Assembly (NCBI RefSeq): GCF_002119765.1
Contig: NZ_CP021112.1
Span: 2,846,501 to 2,910,500 of the forward strand
Direction: 5' to 3'
Origin: Pseudorhodoplanes sinuspersici
Lineage (GTDB): Bacteria; Pseudomonadota; Alphaproteobacteria; Rhizobiales; Xanthobacteraceae
Length of the DNA: 64,000 nt
The notes under the pieces: generated by a model
Told to the model about the DNA's origin: nothing
Seen by the model: only the letters and a program-made list of their open reading frames with translations
Databases searched by the model: none
Program-made: the position numbers and the translations under genes
Shown: positions 1-9,599 of the stretch, in pieces
Layout of the letters: each line of letters opens with the position of its first letter
Numbering within the stretch: position 1 is the stretch's first letter

Positions 1-7
1 TGCTGCG

Positions 8-1114
8 TCACTGCAGCGTGGTATCGGCGAGCCATTCGGTCACGGCCTGCAAGGCCTTCTCGGGTTCTTCGGCACAGCTATCGTAGATCGCGATCTGCCG
101 GTCGGCCGACGTGCCATGCTCGATGATGCGACGGCAATGCAGCACTTCCTCGAGGCAGCCCAGCGTCTGCGCATCGCGCCGCACCTCTTCGATGGTGTGC
201 TCGAGCATCTCGGCGACGCTGATAGAACCATCCCCATCGATCCGGGCGAAGGTGCCGTTGACGCCATAGCGTTGCGCCCGCCACTTGTTCTCGACGATGA
301 TGGCGCGCGAAATCGGGCTCATGCCCCAGTTCTGCCAAGGATTGTAATAGAGCCGCCGTGCCAGCGCGCGATAAAGTGCGGCGATAGCGATCGTATCTGC
401 GAGACGCGTACAGGCATCCGGTGCCCGCAATTCCAGCGTCGGATGGTTGAACGACGGCCGTATCGCCCACCAGATATAGCTCGAATCCGGGATGATGCCG
501 GCTTTCACCAGCGCTTCGATATATGAGTCGAAATCGGCCTTGGTCTTGAACAGCTCCGGGATGCCCGTGCGCGGCAGCTCATCATAGGCAGCAAGGCGAT
601 AACCCTTCAGTCCGGTCGGCTGCGAACGCCAAAAGGGCGATGAGGCCGACAAGGCGATGAACAGGGGTAAATGCGGCAGCATCCGCGTCATAATATCGAT
701 GCGCTGGTCGGGGTCCGGCAGTTCAACATGGACATGCATGCCGCACAGCATATTGCGGCGGCCGATCATCTGCAGGTCGTCCATGACGTTGTCGTAACGC
801 TCGCCTGCCGATTGTCGCGATCGCTCCCACACTGCGGTCGGATGGGTGCCCGAGGCGAGAATGCTAAGGCCATGCTGGGCGGCGATCTCGCCGAGCGTCG
901 AACGCAAAAAACGCAGTTCGTCTCGCGCTGCAGTAATGTCGGTATGCGGCGCGGTGACGACTTCGATCTGAGACTGCAGGAATTCGCCGACGACCTTGTC
1001 TTCCAGGGCCAGCTTGGCGGCCTGGAAAAAGCCTTCAGGCATCCTGCGCATCACCGCGAAGGTTTCACTGTCGACCAGAAAATATTCTTCTTCAATGCCA
1101 AACGAAAAGGACAT
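8..1114 (-). CDS. YbdK-family carboxylate-amine ligase (GCS2 fold)
   Basis: A 368-residue protein of the glutamate-cysteine ligase type 2 (YbdK) family. The N-terminal GIEEEYFLVD motif is the family signature and supplies acidic metal/ATP ligands. GMHVHVELPD near residue 124 and RPSFNHPTLELRAPD near residue 222 are the other conserved blocks. Length matches the family (about 370). E. coli YbdK has weak gamma-glutamylcysteine synthetase activity in vitro; the physiological substrate is generally unknown, so I call only an ATP-dependent carboxylate-amine ligase. It is cytosolic (no signal peptide). It lies 107 bp downstream of the stress-protein gene on the same strand, so co-transcription is possible but not shown. 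Confidence 0.88.
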   Translation of the reverse strand: MSFSFGIEEEYFLVDSETFAVMRRMPEGFFQAAKLALEDKVVGEFLQSQIEVVTAPHTDITAARDELRFLRSTLGEIAAQHGLSILASGTHPTAVWERSRQSAGERYDNVMDDLQMIGRRNMLCGMHVHVELPDPDQRIDIMTRMLPHLPLFIALSASSPFWRSQPTGLKGYRLAAYDELPRTGIPELFKTKADFDSYIEALVKAGIIPDSSYIWWAIRPSFNHPTLELRAPDACTRLADTIAIAALYRALARRLYYNPWQNWGMSPISRAIIVENKWRAQRYGVNGTFARIDGDGSISVAEMLEHTIEEVRRDAQTLGCLEEVLHCRRIIEHGTSADRQIAIYDSCAEEPEKALQAVTEWLADTTLQ

Positions 1115-1221
1115 TCACCCTCATTGCATATTCGCCTCGCCGTGCAAATGATGCCAGCGGCATAGCCACGCGCAAGGTGCAAGGCAACGCAATGAGAGTG
1201 AACGGGTTCCTTTTTTTGCGA

Positions 1222-2052
1222 TCAGTGTGACATCAGGGTCGGGATGGTCATCGACTGCAGCAAGCCGCGCGTGGCGCCGCCCAGCACGAATTCCCGCAGC
1301 CTGGAATGTCCGAAGCCGCCCATGACGATCATGCTGGCATCGGTATCGGCGGCATGTGAGAGAATCGCATTGGCGACATCGATATCGGCGGCTGGGATAC
1401 GGACGACCTCCGTGTTGATGCCATGGCGCGCCAGATGAGTGGCGACGTCGGCGCCACTGACGTCCTTCTCATCGAATTTGCCGGTCACCACAGTCAGAAC
1501 CTTCACGCTCTTCGCCTTTTTAAGAAGCGGTAAACTGTCACCAATGGCGCGCGCGGCCGCACGGCTGCCGTCCCAGCAGCACAGGACATCGTCGACCGAG
1601 AAGCCGCTTTTCTGAATATAGGGGACGATCAGTGTCGGACGCCCCGACGCGAACAGAGCGGCTTCGACCATGTCCTGCGCGGCGGCGCTGCCATCGGGCT
1701 CGGCCTGGCCGACCACAACGAGATCGCTTGTCCGGCCGAGAGCCGCGAAGGCGTCCGTTGCCGCCAGCAGCGACGCCTCGATCACGAGCGGCTGCGCCGA
1801 GAGCTGCGACTGTTTCGTTGATCGCTCGAAACGGGCAACCGCCTCTTTCGCCTTCTTCTGCTGGTCGTCTTTTGCGGTTCGATAGACGTCGATAACCGCG
1901 CCCTCCATGATGGACGGGGGCCATGGCGGCTCGTAGGCGAAGGCGACACCTGTGATGTGGGCGTTGTAGGCTTCGGCCAGCGAGATCGCGTAACGGCAGG
2001 CCGGATCGGTTTCAGCCCCCAAGGCCAGATTGACGACGATATCCTTGATCAT
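1222..2052 (-). CDS. Universal stress protein, two tandem Usp domains
   Basis: A 276-residue protein with two consecutive UspA domains. The first (about 1-140) opens with KDIVVNLALG; the second (about 150-276) ends with the ATP-binding type signature GGFGHSRLREFVLGG followed by AT. The tandem form is common in alphaproteobacteria. Usp proteins bind nucleotide and support survival under energy or oxygen limitation. The start codon is 76 bp from a perfect FNR/FixK-type palindrome at 2128-2141; the geometry fits a class II activated promoter reading leftward into this gene. I infer induction at low oxygen. The specific function of this copy is unknown. Confidence 0.9.
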   Translation of the reverse strand: MIKDIVVNLALGAETDPACRYAISLAEAYNAHITGVAFAYEPPWPPSIMEGAVIDVYRTAKDDQQKKAKEAVARFERSTKQSQLSAQPLVIEASLLAATDAFAALGRTSDLVVVGQAEPDGSAAAQDMVEAALFASGRPTLIVPYIQKSGFSVDDVLCCWDGSRAAARAIGDSLPLLKKAKSVKVLTVVTGKFDEKDVSGADVATHLARHGINTEVVRIPAADIDVANAILSHAADTDASMIVMGGFGHSRLREFVLGGATRGLLQSMTIPTLMSH

Positions 2053-2127
2053 GAACGCCCTCCGAAGGCTTTGTGTGCTATATTGAATGTAGCACTGAGG
2101 TTATGTGATTTCAGGCGCGCGGGACTG

Positions 2128-2141
2128 TTGATGCATATCAA
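2128..2141. promoter_or_regulatory. FNR/FixK-type operator
   Basis: Perfect palindrome TTGATGCATATCAA, matching the FNR/FixK/FnrL consensus TTGAT-N4-ATCAA. It sits in the divergent gap between the stress-protein gene (start 2052) and the glcD-like gene (start 2216). A CATAAC hexamer on the minus strand at 2100-2105 would be the -10 element of a class II promoter for the stress protein, with the box centred near -42. Confidence 0.75.
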
Positions 2142-2215
2142 TCGATCTGAGCAATTGCAGATGTCTTGGGTGGACGTGTCAAGCCGGCTAGTGTCCCGGT
2201 TGATAGGAAATTGAG

Positions 2216-3709
2216 ATGTCCGTGAAAATGCCGCCCATCGACGAAGCGCTGATGACGCACCGCGAAGAGATCGTCGCGGCGTTGCGGAGGATCGTGCCGG
2301 GCGAGGGGGTGATCGACGGCGAACGCGAGATGCGTCCGTTCGAATCCGACGGCCTCACCGCTTACAGGCAATTGCCGATGGTCGTGGTGCTGCCCTCGAC
2401 CACGCAGCAAGTCTCGGACGTGTTGCGCTATTGTCATGAGCATAACATCAAAGTGGTGCCGCGCGGCGCCGGCACGTCGCTGTCGGGCGGTGCATTGCCA
2501 CTGGGTGATGGCGTTCTGCTCGGCCTCTCGAAATTCAGCCGCATTCGCGAAATCGATTTCGAAAACCGCGTGGCGGTGGTCGAGCCGGGTGTCACCAATC
2601 TTGGCATCTCCAATGCGGTAGCGCATCGCGGTTTCTATTATGCGCCAGACCCCTCATCGCAGATCGCCTGTACCATCGGCGGCAATATCGCTGAGAATTC
2701 CGGCGGCGTGCATTGCCTGAAATACGGCATGACCACCAACAACGTGCTCGGTCTTGAAATGGTGCTGATGACGGGAGAGATTGTTCGCATCGGCGGGCGG
2801 CATCTGGATTCCGGCGGCTATGATCTGCTCGGCGTCATCACCGGCTCAGAGGGATTGCTCGGTGTCGTCACCGAAATCACCGTGCGTATCCTGAAGAAGC
2901 CGGAGACGGCGCGGGCGGTGTTGATCGGCTTTCCGACCTCAGAGGATGCCGGCGCTTGTGTCGGCCGCATCATCGGCGCTGGTATCATTCCGGGCGGCAT
3001 GGAGATGATGGACCGTCCGGCGATCCATGCGGTCGAGGAATTCGCCCATGCCGGTTATCCGCTCGATGTCGAGGCGTTGTTGATCGTCGAGCTCGATGGC
3101 GGCAAGGCCGAGGTCGATCATCTAATCGATCGCGTCGAAGCCATTGCCAGGGAGTGCAAGGCCAGCACATGCCGCGTGTCGCAGAACGAGGATGAGCGGT
3201 TGTTGTTCTGGGCCGGGCGCAAGGCAGCATTTCCAGCGGTCGGCCGTATCTCGCCGGACTATTACTGCATGGACGGCACGATCCCGCGGGCGGCGTTACC
3301 GCTTGTCCTCTCGCGCATGCGCGAGATGAGCGAAAAATACGGACTGCAGGTGGCCAATGTTTTCCATGCCGGCGACGGCAATCTGCACCCGCTCATTCTC
3401 TATGACGCCAATGTGCCGGGCGAGCTCGATAAAGCGGAAGCCTTCGGCTCGGATATTCTTCGCCTGTGCGTGGAAGTGGGGGGCGTGCTGACCGGCGAAC
3501 ACGGCGTCGGCGTTGAAAAGCGCGACCTGATGCCGGAGATGTTTTCAGAGATCGATCTCAACCAGCAGCAGCGGTTGAAATGCGCCTTCGACGCGCAGGG
3601 CCTGCTCAATCCCGGCAAGGTGTTTCCAACGCTCCATCGCTGCGCCGAACTTGGTCGCATGCATGTGCGCGCGGGCAAGGTCGCGTTCCCGGATATTCCG
3701 CGATTCTAG
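2216..3709 (+). CDS. glcD: FAD-linked oxidase, glycolate oxidase GlcD-like
   Basis: A 497-residue flavoprotein of the GlcD / D-lactate dehydrogenase family. The PP-loop FAD-binding domain (about 50-230) carries PRGAGTSLSGGALPL and the run IGGNIAENSGGVHCLKYG; the C-terminal FAD-oxidase cap has NVFHAGDGNLHPLI and GVLTGEHGVGVEKRD. GlcD is the catalytic subunit of glycolate oxidase (glycolate to glyoxylate), which normally acts with GlcE and GlcF. Neither is next to it here, so it may be an orphan 2-hydroxy-acid dehydrogenase or its partners lie elsewhere. Start codon ATG at 2216 follows a GGAAATTGAG-like ribosome site. Confidence 0.88.
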   Translation: MSVKMPPIDEALMTHREEIVAALRRIVPGEGVIDGEREMRPFESDGLTAYRQLPMVVVLPSTTQQVSDVLRYCHEHNIKVVPRGAGTSLSGGALPLGDGVLLGLSKFSRIREIDFENRVAVVEPGVTNLGISNAVAHRGFYYAPDPSSQIACTIGGNIAENSGGVHCLKYGMTTNNVLGLEMVLMTGEIVRIGGRHLDSGGYDLLGVITGSEGLLGVVTEITVRILKKPETARAVLIGFPTSEDAGACVGRIIGAGIIPGGMEMMDRPAIHAVEEFAHAGYPLDVEALLIVELDGGKAEVDHLIDRVEAIARECKASTCRVSQNEDERLLFWAGRKAAFPAVGRISPDYYCMDGTIPRAALPLVLSRMREMSEKYGLQVANVFHAGDGNLHPLILYDANVPGELDKAEAFGSDILRLCVEVGGVLTGEHGVGVEKRDLMPEMFSEIDLNQQQRLKCAFDAQGLLNPGKVFPTLHRCAELGRMHVRAGKVAFPDIPRF

Positions 3710-3887
3710 CGTTTCTCTCTCAAGCAATCGCGCTGAAAAAATCTTCTTTGGATGGCGCGATCGAGAGGATGCCCATCCTTTTTTCCCAAAACAATGCATA
3801 GGGCACACCAACCCTTTGCAATGGTGTCGTTCGCGTGCGGACCTTATCTCAATTCCTGAGATCCGTAATCCCCGAACGAGACCGATC

Positions 3888-5141
3888 ATGACCGATCTTT
3901 CCGTAGATGCCCGCCTGCTCGACAGCGACAGGCGGACAGAAACGTCTATCAATTCGCGCGTTGTTACCTTTGCCCTCGTCATATTGGCGGCAGGTTCGAT
4001 CGCGCTGGCGCAGGCCTATGGCTGGCGGCAAGGAGCGCTCTTTGTCTTAGGCGGAGGGCTCGGCCTCATCCTTTATCACGCGTTGTTCGGCTTCACGTCG
4101 GCATGGCGTGTCTTCATCGCCGACGGACGCGGCGCAGGTCTGCGCGCGCAGATGGTGATGCTTGCGGTCGCCTCGGTGCTGTTCTTGCCTGTGCTCGAAC
4201 AAGGATCGCTGTTCGGTGAAACGGTTCGCGGTCTCTATGGAGCCGTTGGCGTGTCCGTTATCGTCGGCGCATTCCTGTTTGGCATCGGCATGCAATTGGG
4301 CGGCGGCTGCGCCTCCGGCACGCTCTACACCGCTGGCGGCGGCAATACGCGCATGCTGGTGGTGCTCACCTTTTTTATCGTCGGCTCCGTCTGGGGCGCG
4401 CACGATCTGCCGTGGTGGTCGGCGCAGCCGAATGTCGGTCCGGTCTCGCTCGTTCATACGATGGGATGGCCGCTTGCGCTGTCGCTGAGCCTTCTGCTGT
4501 TCGCGGCGATCGCATCATCGACCGTTTTCATTGAGCGTTGGCGTCACGGCACACTGAAATCCGGCGTCTCGCCGGAGCATCGCGGCTGGCGCCGCTTTCT
4601 GCAGGGACCTTGGCCGCTGGTTGCGGGTGCGATTGCGCTGGCGATCGGAAATTTCGCAACGCTGTATCTCGCCGGCCGCCCGTGGGGCATCACCTCGGCC
4701 TTTGCGTTGTGGGGGTCGAAGATCGCGGCGCTCGGCGGTCTCGATGTCGCCTCCTGGCCTTACTGGAAAGTGCCGGCCAATGCGAAGATGCTGCAGGAGA
4801 GCATTTTTGCCGACATTACGTCGGTGATGGATTTCGGCATCATCCTGGGCGCGCTGCTGGCGGCCGGTCTCGCCGGCAAGTTCAGCCCCGGCTGGCGGGT
4901 GGCGCCGCTGTCGCTTCTTGCGGCGGTCATCGGTGGCCTGCTGCTCGGCTATGGCGCGCGCCTCGCCTATGGCTGCAATATCGGCGCGTATTTCAGCGGC
5001 ATCGCCTCGTCCAGCCTGCACGGTTGGGTCTGGCTGGCGGCGGCCTTCGCCGGAAGCTGGCTTGGCATCTGGCTGCGGCCGTATTTCGGCCTCAGCGTCG
5101 AGCGTGAGCCTGGACGGACGAAAAGCCTGCGCGGTCAGTAA
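3888..5141 (+). CDS. YeeE/YedE-family sulfur-compound membrane transporter
   Basis: A 417-residue, highly hydrophobic membrane protein. It has the family's internal repeat: the first half carries GGGCASGTLY (about residue 140) and the second the related RLAYGCNIGA (about residue 360), cysteine-containing loops typical of TsuA/YeeE thiosulfate uptake channels. ATG at 3888 is chosen because residues encoded upstream are not hydrophobic and match nothing in the family. No TusA-like or rhodanese gene is adjacent. Thiosulfate or another sulfur species is the inferred cargo. It converges on the opgC-like gene, with 7 bp between them. Confidence 0.85.
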   Translation: MTDLSVDARLLDSDRRTETSINSRVVTFALVILAAGSIALAQAYGWRQGALFVLGGGLGLILYHALFGFTSAWRVFIADGRGAGLRAQMVMLAVASVLFLPVLEQGSLFGETVRGLYGAVGVSVIVGAFLFGIGMQLGGGCASGTLYTAGGGNTRMLVVLTFFIVGSVWGAHDLPWWSAQPNVGPVSLVHTMGWPLALSLSLLLFAAIASSTVFIERWRHGTLKSGVSPEHRGWRRFLQGPWPLVAGAIALAIGNFATLYLAGRPWGITSAFALWGSKIAALGGLDVASWPYWKVPANAKMLQESIFADITSVMDFGIILGALLAAGLAGKFSPGWRVAPLSLLAAVIGGLLLGYGARLAYGCNIGAYFSGIASSSLHGWVWLAAAFAGSWLGIWLRPYFGLSVEREPGRTKSLRGQ

Positions 5142-5148
5142 AGTCCCG

Positions 5149-6337
5149 TCAGGCATAACCACCGGCAATATCGGCATCGGCCACACGGCCATCGAAGCCG
5201 TATTTCCGATTGAAATTCTTGAAGAAATCGAGCCAGGCGGCGACCGCGACCATGATCGCGACGCCGGCCAGGCTGATTGTGATTTGCGTCGGCCAGCCGC
5301 CCGAAGTCTCGGTGATGATGAAATGGGCCGCAGAGGACAGGAAGACGCCGAGGCAGAAAATTTCCAGCGAATGCTGACCGCACAGGATAGCGGGCTTCAG
5401 CCACGGCGAATGCAGCGCGCTCCAGGTTTTCGGCACAAGCCATGCGGCGAGCACGGCGTAAGCCGCGAAATGGATGAAGCGCAGCGGATCGAGATTGGTC
5501 TTGTCGATCGGATAGAGGAAGTCGTGCAGCCATCCCGGCTTGAATTCACTGAGCGTCGGGTAGTACCACGAGCGCACGATCAGGAACGCGAAGACAAGAT
5601 AGGCGATCGCCAGCACAATCGTGATCGGCGATTTCAGGACGGGAGACAGCTTTTGCGCCCCGCCCAGCGCGCACCATGCGCCGAAGACGAACAGCAACTG
5701 CCAATGCAGCGGGTTGATCACCCAATAGCCTTGCGGATAGGCGGTGAAAGTGCCATTCGAAATGCCCGGCCGCGATATACAGAGCCAGCGATAGTCCTAG
5801 CGCCAGTACTGGTGCGCGCAGCAATAGCCACAGCGCGAACGGAAACGTCAGCAGCAGGACGATATAGACCGGCAGAATGTCCATGTTCGCCGGATTGAAT
5901 TGCAGCGTCAGCGCGCGCGGCAGCGTCACATCAGGCTGCTTCAGCAGATCGACGATGTTCATTTCCTCAGCGAAAAGCGGGTTCTCGAACGTCCTTGCCA
6001 CATAGGCGATCTGCGCGAAGAACGCCGCAAGCAGAAGGACGAAGGCGACATAGAGTTGCCAGACCCGCTTCAGGATACGCGCCGACGCAATGAGAAAGCC
6101 CTGACCGGACATGGCGCGGGCATAGGCGATGGCGGCCGAATAGCCGGAAATAAAAATAAAAATTTCGGCGGCATCGCTGAAGCCGTAATTGCGGACCGTG
6201 ACCCGGCCGACGATGTTGCCTGGAATGTGATCGACGAAGATCAGCCACAGCGCCAGGCCGCGGAAGAAATCAAGCCGGAGGTCGCGCTGACGCAACGCGG
6301 TTGGACCGTCGCCGCTTTTCTCCGTCGCCTGTTGCAT
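5149..6337 (-). pseudogene. opgC: OpgC-family membrane acyltransferase, frameshifted
   Basis: Two overlapping minus-strand reading frames together make one OpgC-type protein of about 395 residues, the usual length. The first (from 6337) has the family start RDLRLDFFRGLALWLIFVDH and keeps family-like sequence to GHFEWHF. From there the family match switches to the other frame (TAYPQGYWVINPLHWQLL, then transmembrane segments to 5149). The shift falls at an A-run at 5747-5749 (T-run on the coding strand); one base fewer would restore the frame. OpgC proteins succinylate osmoregulated periplasmic glucans. Either the gene is inactivated or the assembly has a one-base error; both halves are otherwise intact, with no internal stops. 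Confidence 0.85.
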
Positions 6338-6472
6338 GGCCGGACAACACCAGCCGAGTACCGCTTAGTTCCGGGCTGGCGGTGCGGCATTTTTCCCTTG
6401 CAATGCGACGACGGGAACCGAGCGGACAACAGCGTATTAGCGATATCGTGTCGTGAAACCATGAGGTCGCTG

Positions 6473-7105
6473 ATGTCGAATACTGCCCTGATTCCGGATC
6501 ATGAGACGATTGCCCGCTGGTACGACGGGAAGGATTTTTCCTGCGACTGGACGACGGCCAACATTCCGATCTGGGCGAATATCCTGCACGAGCATCGCAA
6601 CCGGGCCGTGCGTGTGCTCGAAATCGGCTCGTGGGAGGGCCGTTCGGCTTTGTTCTTCTTGAATTATCTGCCGAAAGCGCATGTCGTCTGCATTGATCCG
6701 TTCGGCGGCAATGCCGAACATCAGCTGGACGAGTATTTTGCTAATCAGGTGCCAGCCACTGAAGGTCGCTTCGACCGCAACGTGGTGGCGCCGTTCGGCG
6801 GCCGTGTCGAGAAGATCAAGGGTGCGTCGGGAACCGTCGTGCCGCGGCTTGCCATCGAGGCTCGGCAATTCGACATCGTCTACATCGACGGCAGTCACTT
6901 CGCGGCCGATGTCTATGCCGATGCGGCCTTGATCTGGCCGCTGGTCGCGCCGGGCGGCATCGTGATTTTCGACGATTACAACTGGGATCTGATGGATACC
7001 GAACAGGAGCGCCCCAAGCTGGGCGTCGACGCGTTCCTGGCCGGTATTGCGGGGCAATACCGGCTCGTACATTCCGAATACCAGCTCGTCATCGCGAAAT
7101 CATGA
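6473..7105 (+). CDS. Class I SAM-dependent methyltransferase (Methyltransf_24 type)
   Basis: A 210-residue methyltransferase. The Rossmann motif I is VLEIGSWEGRSALFF (about residue 43); CIDPFGG is the acidic end of strand 2; IVYIDGSHFAADVY and GGIVIFDDYNW follow, the pattern of the methyltransferase-24 / cephalosporin-hydroxylase-like group. ATG 6473 has GAGG seven bases upstream; an in-frame ATG at 6461 lacks a ribosome site. The substrate is unknown. It starts 135 bp beyond the start of the divergent opgC-like gene. Cytosolic, no signal peptide. Confidence 0.78.
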   Translation: MSNTALIPDHETIARWYDGKDFSCDWTTANIPIWANILHEHRNRAVRVLEIGSWEGRSALFFLNYLPKAHVVCIDPFGGNAEHQLDEYFANQVPATEGRFDRNVVAPFGGRVEKIKGASGTVVPRLAIEARQFDIVYIDGSHFAADVYADAALIWPLVAPGGIVIFDDYNWDLMDTEQERPKLGVDAFLAGIAGQYRLVHSEYQLVIAKS

Positions 7106-7286
7106 GCGGGCAAAGCGGCGGGAACGCGGCAGAAACACGCGGATCGATCCTTAAATTTGTGCCGACCACGAACCCTCTTGCCTTCACCGTAAAGCAGGCA
7201 GAGCATAGGCCTTCCGGCGTCTGATTGCGGCCGGAAGTTCTCCGGCCCTTTCTCGTCAGGCGCTCGCTCACATAAGGGAGGCGTCG

Positions 7287-9362
7287 ATGACGGAAGCGAA
7301 TGCGAACGGCACAAGAGCCAATGGCAATAGGCCAACGGGTCCCCGGTGCATTGCATTGGTGGGCCCCTTCCAGAGTGGAAAGACCACACTTCTCGAAGCC
7401 ATTCTTGCGCGCACCGGCGCGATCCAGCGCCAGGGCAGCGTTGATGCCGGCACGAGTGTCGGCGACAATTCCAAGGAAGCGCGCGATCACCGCATGAGCG
7501 TGGAATTGTCGGTCGCGACTACTTCTTTCATGGATGAGAATTATACCTTTATCGATTGCCCCGGTTCGATTGAATTCTTGCACGACATGCGCGCCGTATT
7601 GCCGGCGGTCGATGCCGCGGTCGTGGTGTGTGAGGCGGATGAGAAGAAAATCCCGCAATTGCAACTCGTGCTGCGCGAGCTCGAGGATCTGAACATTCCC
7701 CGTTTCGTGTTTCTCAACAAGATCGACAAGGCCGACAAGCGCCTGCGCGAAACGCTGCAGATGCTGCAGCCGGCCTCACGCGTGCCGTTGCTGCTTCGAC
7801 AAATTCCGATCTGGCGCAATGGCATCGTCACCGGTTTTGTCGATCTCGCGCTTGAACGCGCCCATGTCTACAAGGAATACACGGCTTCTCAGGTGGTCGA
7901 ATTGTCGGGTGACGATCTGGAGCGCGAAAGGACCGCACGCTTCACCATGCTGGAGACGCTCGCCGATCACGACGACGAATTGATGGAACAATTGCTGGAG
8001 GATATCCCGCCGCCGCGCGACAAGATCTTCGATGATCTCGCGAAGGAGCTGCGCGAGGGACAAGTCTGTCCGGTGCTGATCGGCGTCGCCACGCGCACCA
8101 ACGGCGTGCTGCGCTTGCTGAAAGCTTTGCGGCATGAGGCGCCGAATGTCGAAACGACGGCGCAGCGTCTTGGCGTCAAAGCCAACGGCAACGACGCCGT
8201 CGGATATGTTTTGAAGACCATCAATACCGCCCATGGCGGCAAGATGTCGGTTACGCGCGTGCTTGCTGGTTCCATTGGCGACGGCACCGTGATGAATTCA
8301 CAGGATCGCGACGCCGGCCGCGTCTCTGGCGTGTACAAGATGATGGGGCAGGCCTTCGAAAAACGCGGGGCGGCATCTGCCGGCGAAACGGTGGCGCTCG
8401 GCAAGCTCGACAATGCCAAAACCGGCGACACGCTGGCATCGGGCAGGGAGTTGCCGAAGCGATTGACCGAAGTCACGGCCTATCCGCCGGTGTTGGCGAT
8501 CTCCATCGCAGCCAAGGAGCGCAAGGACGACGTGAAACTCGGCCAGGCGCTCAACAAGCTGGTCGAGGAAGATCCATCGATCACCATCGTGCACAATCCT
8601 GATACCCATGAGGTCATCCTGTGGGGGCAGGGCGAAATGCATCTGCGTGTGATCGCCGAGCGGCTGACGGATCGCTTCGGCATCGCCATCGAAAAGCGGC
8701 AGCCGCAGGTCGGCTATCGCGAAACGATTAAGAAAACGATCCAGCAGCGCGGCCGCCACCGCAAGCAATCGGGCGGTCATGGGCAGTTCGGCGACGTGGT
8801 GCTCGATATCAAGCCACTGGGGCGCGGTGAGGGCTTTACGTTCGCTGAAACGATCACCGGCGGTGTCGTGCCGCGCAACTATATTCCGTCGGTGGAGGAG
8901 GGTGTGCTCGACGGCCTGAAGCAAGGGCCGCTCGGTTTTCCAGTGGTCGATATAGCGGTCACCCTGATCGACGGCTCGTACCATACCGTCGATTCATCGG
9001 ATCAGGCATTCCGCACGGCGGGCCGCATCGGCATTGTCGAGGCGTTGCCACACTGCCATCCGGTGCTGCTGGAGCCGATCCATCTGGTGGAGATCGTTTG
9101 CCCCAACGATGCGACGGCGAAGATCAACGCCATCCTGTCCGGACGGCGCGGCCAGATCCTCGGCTTCGATACCCGCGAGGGCTGGTCGGGCTGGGACAGC
9201 GTGCGCGCGCAATTGCCGGAATCGGAGATCGGCGATCTGATTGTCGAGGTGCGATCGGCGACCGCCGGCGTCGGCACCTTCACCTTCCAGTTTGACCACA
9301 TGGCCGAACTTACTGGCCGCACGGCGGACCAGATTGTCGCCTCGCGGCGGGCGGCGGAATAA
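7287..9362 (+). CDS. Elongation factor G-like GTPase (EF-G paralogue)
   Basis: A 691-residue protein with the whole EF-G domain order: G domain (about 1-270), domain II, domain III (VLAISIAAKERKDDVKLGQA), domain IV (KQSGGHGQFGDVVLDI) and the C-terminal domain V. The P-loop is GPFQSGKT and G4 is NKID, but G3 reads DCPGS instead of DTPGH, so the catalytic histidine of translational GTPases is serine, and the canonical RGITI switch-I motif is missing. This is therefore a paralogue, not the housekeeping fusA. Role unknown; ribosome binding is plausible. GGGAGG upstream supports the ATG at 7287. It stands alone. Confidence 0.88.
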   Translation: MTEANANGTRANGNRPTGPRCIALVGPFQSGKTTLLEAILARTGAIQRQGSVDAGTSVGDNSKEARDHRMSVELSVATTSFMDENYTFIDCPGSIEFLHDMRAVLPAVDAAVVVCEADEKKIPQLQLVLRELEDLNIPRFVFLNKIDKADKRLRETLQMLQPASRVPLLLRQIPIWRNGIVTGFVDLALERAHVYKEYTASQVVELSGDDLERERTARFTMLETLADHDDELMEQLLEDIPPPRDKIFDDLAKELREGQVCPVLIGVATRTNGVLRLLKALRHEAPNVETTAQRLGVKANGNDAVGYVLKTINTAHGGKMSVTRVLAGSIGDGTVMNSQDRDAGRVSGVYKMMGQAFEKRGAASAGETVALGKLDNAKTGDTLASGRELPKRLTEVTAYPPVLAISIAAKERKDDVKLGQALNKLVEEDPSITIVHNPDTHEVILWGQGEMHLRVIAERLTDRFGIAIEKRQPQVGYRETIKKTIQQRGRHRKQSGGHGQFGDVVLDIKPLGRGEGFTFAETITGGVVPRNYIPSVEEGVLDGLKQGPLGFPVVDIAVTLIDGSYHTVDSSDQAFRTAGRIGIVEALPHCHPVLLEPIHLVEIVCPNDATAKINAILSGRRGQILGFDTREGWSGWDSVRAQLPESEIGDLIVEVRSATAGVGTFTFQFDHMAELTGRTADQIVASRRAAE

Positions 9363-9599
9363 ATCGTCTCGTTGCCGCCGAATGGATGAAATCCGGCGCC
9401 AGATGCAGCCGCGTTTGGCGCCGGTTCCTTTTCGAAACGCAAACAAACACGGCGCGCTCAAGACTATTCGGATGCGGAGCGGTGTTTGTTACATCGAGCG
9501 GATGTCAATTTCGTTTCCCGGATCCGTGATTTGCGGAGCGCGGCCGCCTTGCGTATCTCGGGAGCAACCACGGAAATTTGCGATGCAAGGATACCTACA

